This document shows, one piece after another, positions 61,708-64,000 of a stretch of 64,000 nt of DNA (position 1 is the stretch's first letter; the number at the start of each line of letters is the position of its first letter). The DNA comes from Ferrovibrio sp046297895 (GTDB lineage: Bacteria; Pseudomonadota; Alphaproteobacteria; Ferrovibrionales; Ferrovibrionaceae), in NCBI RefSeq assembly GCF_046297895.1, contig NZ_JBKBHC010000003.1, positions 310,001 through 374,000 on the forward strand. The letters are read 5' to 3'. Made by a program: the position numbers and the translations under genes. Under the pieces are notes generated by a model. That model did no database searches and was not told the origin of the DNA. It saw nothing but the letters and a program-made list of their open reading frames with translations.

Positions 61708-61726
61708 TGTTGTTGGACATCGTGAA
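61708..61726 (+). promoter_or_regulatory. boxA-like antitermination element, spacer
   Basis: Exact second copy of the 19-bp element found in the 16S leader at 59463, placed ~250 bp before 23S. Confidence 0.6.
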
Positions 61727-61962
61727 GAAGTATGTATCCTGACCCGGGCATTGCTCAGGTCATCGCAGACAGTCTGTGTAAGCAAACTGGTCTGCGCTGA
61801 CAGAGTGATGTTCGATTTAGGGATGATGAGCATCAGGCTTGTCTGCCTTCGGGCGGATCGGCGGATGCGGCATCATTTCTGTGTCAATGCGAGAGTGCCT
61901 GGCATTGCAGGTTCAAGAGGCTCCGGCTTCTGATCCCTGTACATGACGGGCTTCAAGCTGAG

Positions 61963-64000
<2,038 letters not shown>

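Overview
The window is a 64 kb chromosomal segment from a high-GC alphaproteobacterium. Several things point there: the conserved order ffh-rpsP-rimM-trmD-rplS-leuC, an ftsE-ftsX-gmhB-ydcF-plsC operon, lysA-lptM-argH, a CpdR-type receiver, DUF2125 and TIGR02302/DUF4175 proteins typical of this class, metX-metW methionine synthesis, a B12-dependent ribonucleotide reductase, and an rRNA operon with tRNA-Ile(GAT) and tRNA-Ala(TGC) in the spacer. A Rhodospirillales-like host is my best guess; genus is not assignable by eye. Both ends cut a gene: leuC at the left (its 3' end missing) and 23S rRNA at the right.

Layout. 1-4.2 kb: leuC, a GcvA-like LysR regulator, DoxX, and a divergent GST/HxlR pair. 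4.3-7.8 kb: translation and secretion operon on the minus strand (ffh, rpsP, rimM, trmD, rplS). 8.1-12.9 kb: a signalling cluster (receiver, DUF3108 protein, unknown 172-aa protein, hybrid histidine kinase with HPt, CheY-like receiver). 13-16.7 kb: meaB, then a small AT-richer accessory island with a frameshifted TcmP gene, its three-Cys Gp37/Gp68 partner and an AbrB-Doc toxin-antitoxin pair. 16.7-20.6 kb: nudC, SRP RNA, dnaX, ybaB, recR. 20.7-25 kb: binding protein, gloB, methyltransferase, metW, metX. 25-30.7 kb: chorismate mutase/hisC/tyrC aromatic amino acid operon, DUF2125, EamA, ChaC. 30.8-35.8 kb: acyl-CoA ligase, HAD hydrolase, nrdJ. 35.8-38.3 kb: two oxidoreductases divergent from a LysR gene. 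38.3-43.6 kb: cell division/envelope operon, zinc-ribbon protein, CpdR. 43.6-49.7 kb: TIGR02302 protein, lysA, lptM, argH, TlpA. 49.7-52.5 kb: hbd-etfA-etfB beta-oxidation electron-transfer operon. 53-57.6 kb: unknown repeat-bearing protein, clpB, GST. 57.7-64 kb: a mepM-like M23 peptidase and the rRNA operon.

Most of the window is ordinary housekeeping chromosome with tightly packed operons (many ATGA stop/start overlaps). The parts most worth a second look are the TcmP/three-Cys/AbrB-Doc island (14.1-16.6 kb), the unknown gene with an exact 30-bp tandem repeat and an AT-rich palindromic promoter (52.9-54 kb), a terminator-like hairpin that carries the Shine-Dalgarno of a GST gene (57.63 kb), a probably leaderless HxlR promoter fused to its operator (3.72 kb), an NrdR box plus DnaA-like sites at nrdJ, and a dispersed family of composite palindromic repeats.
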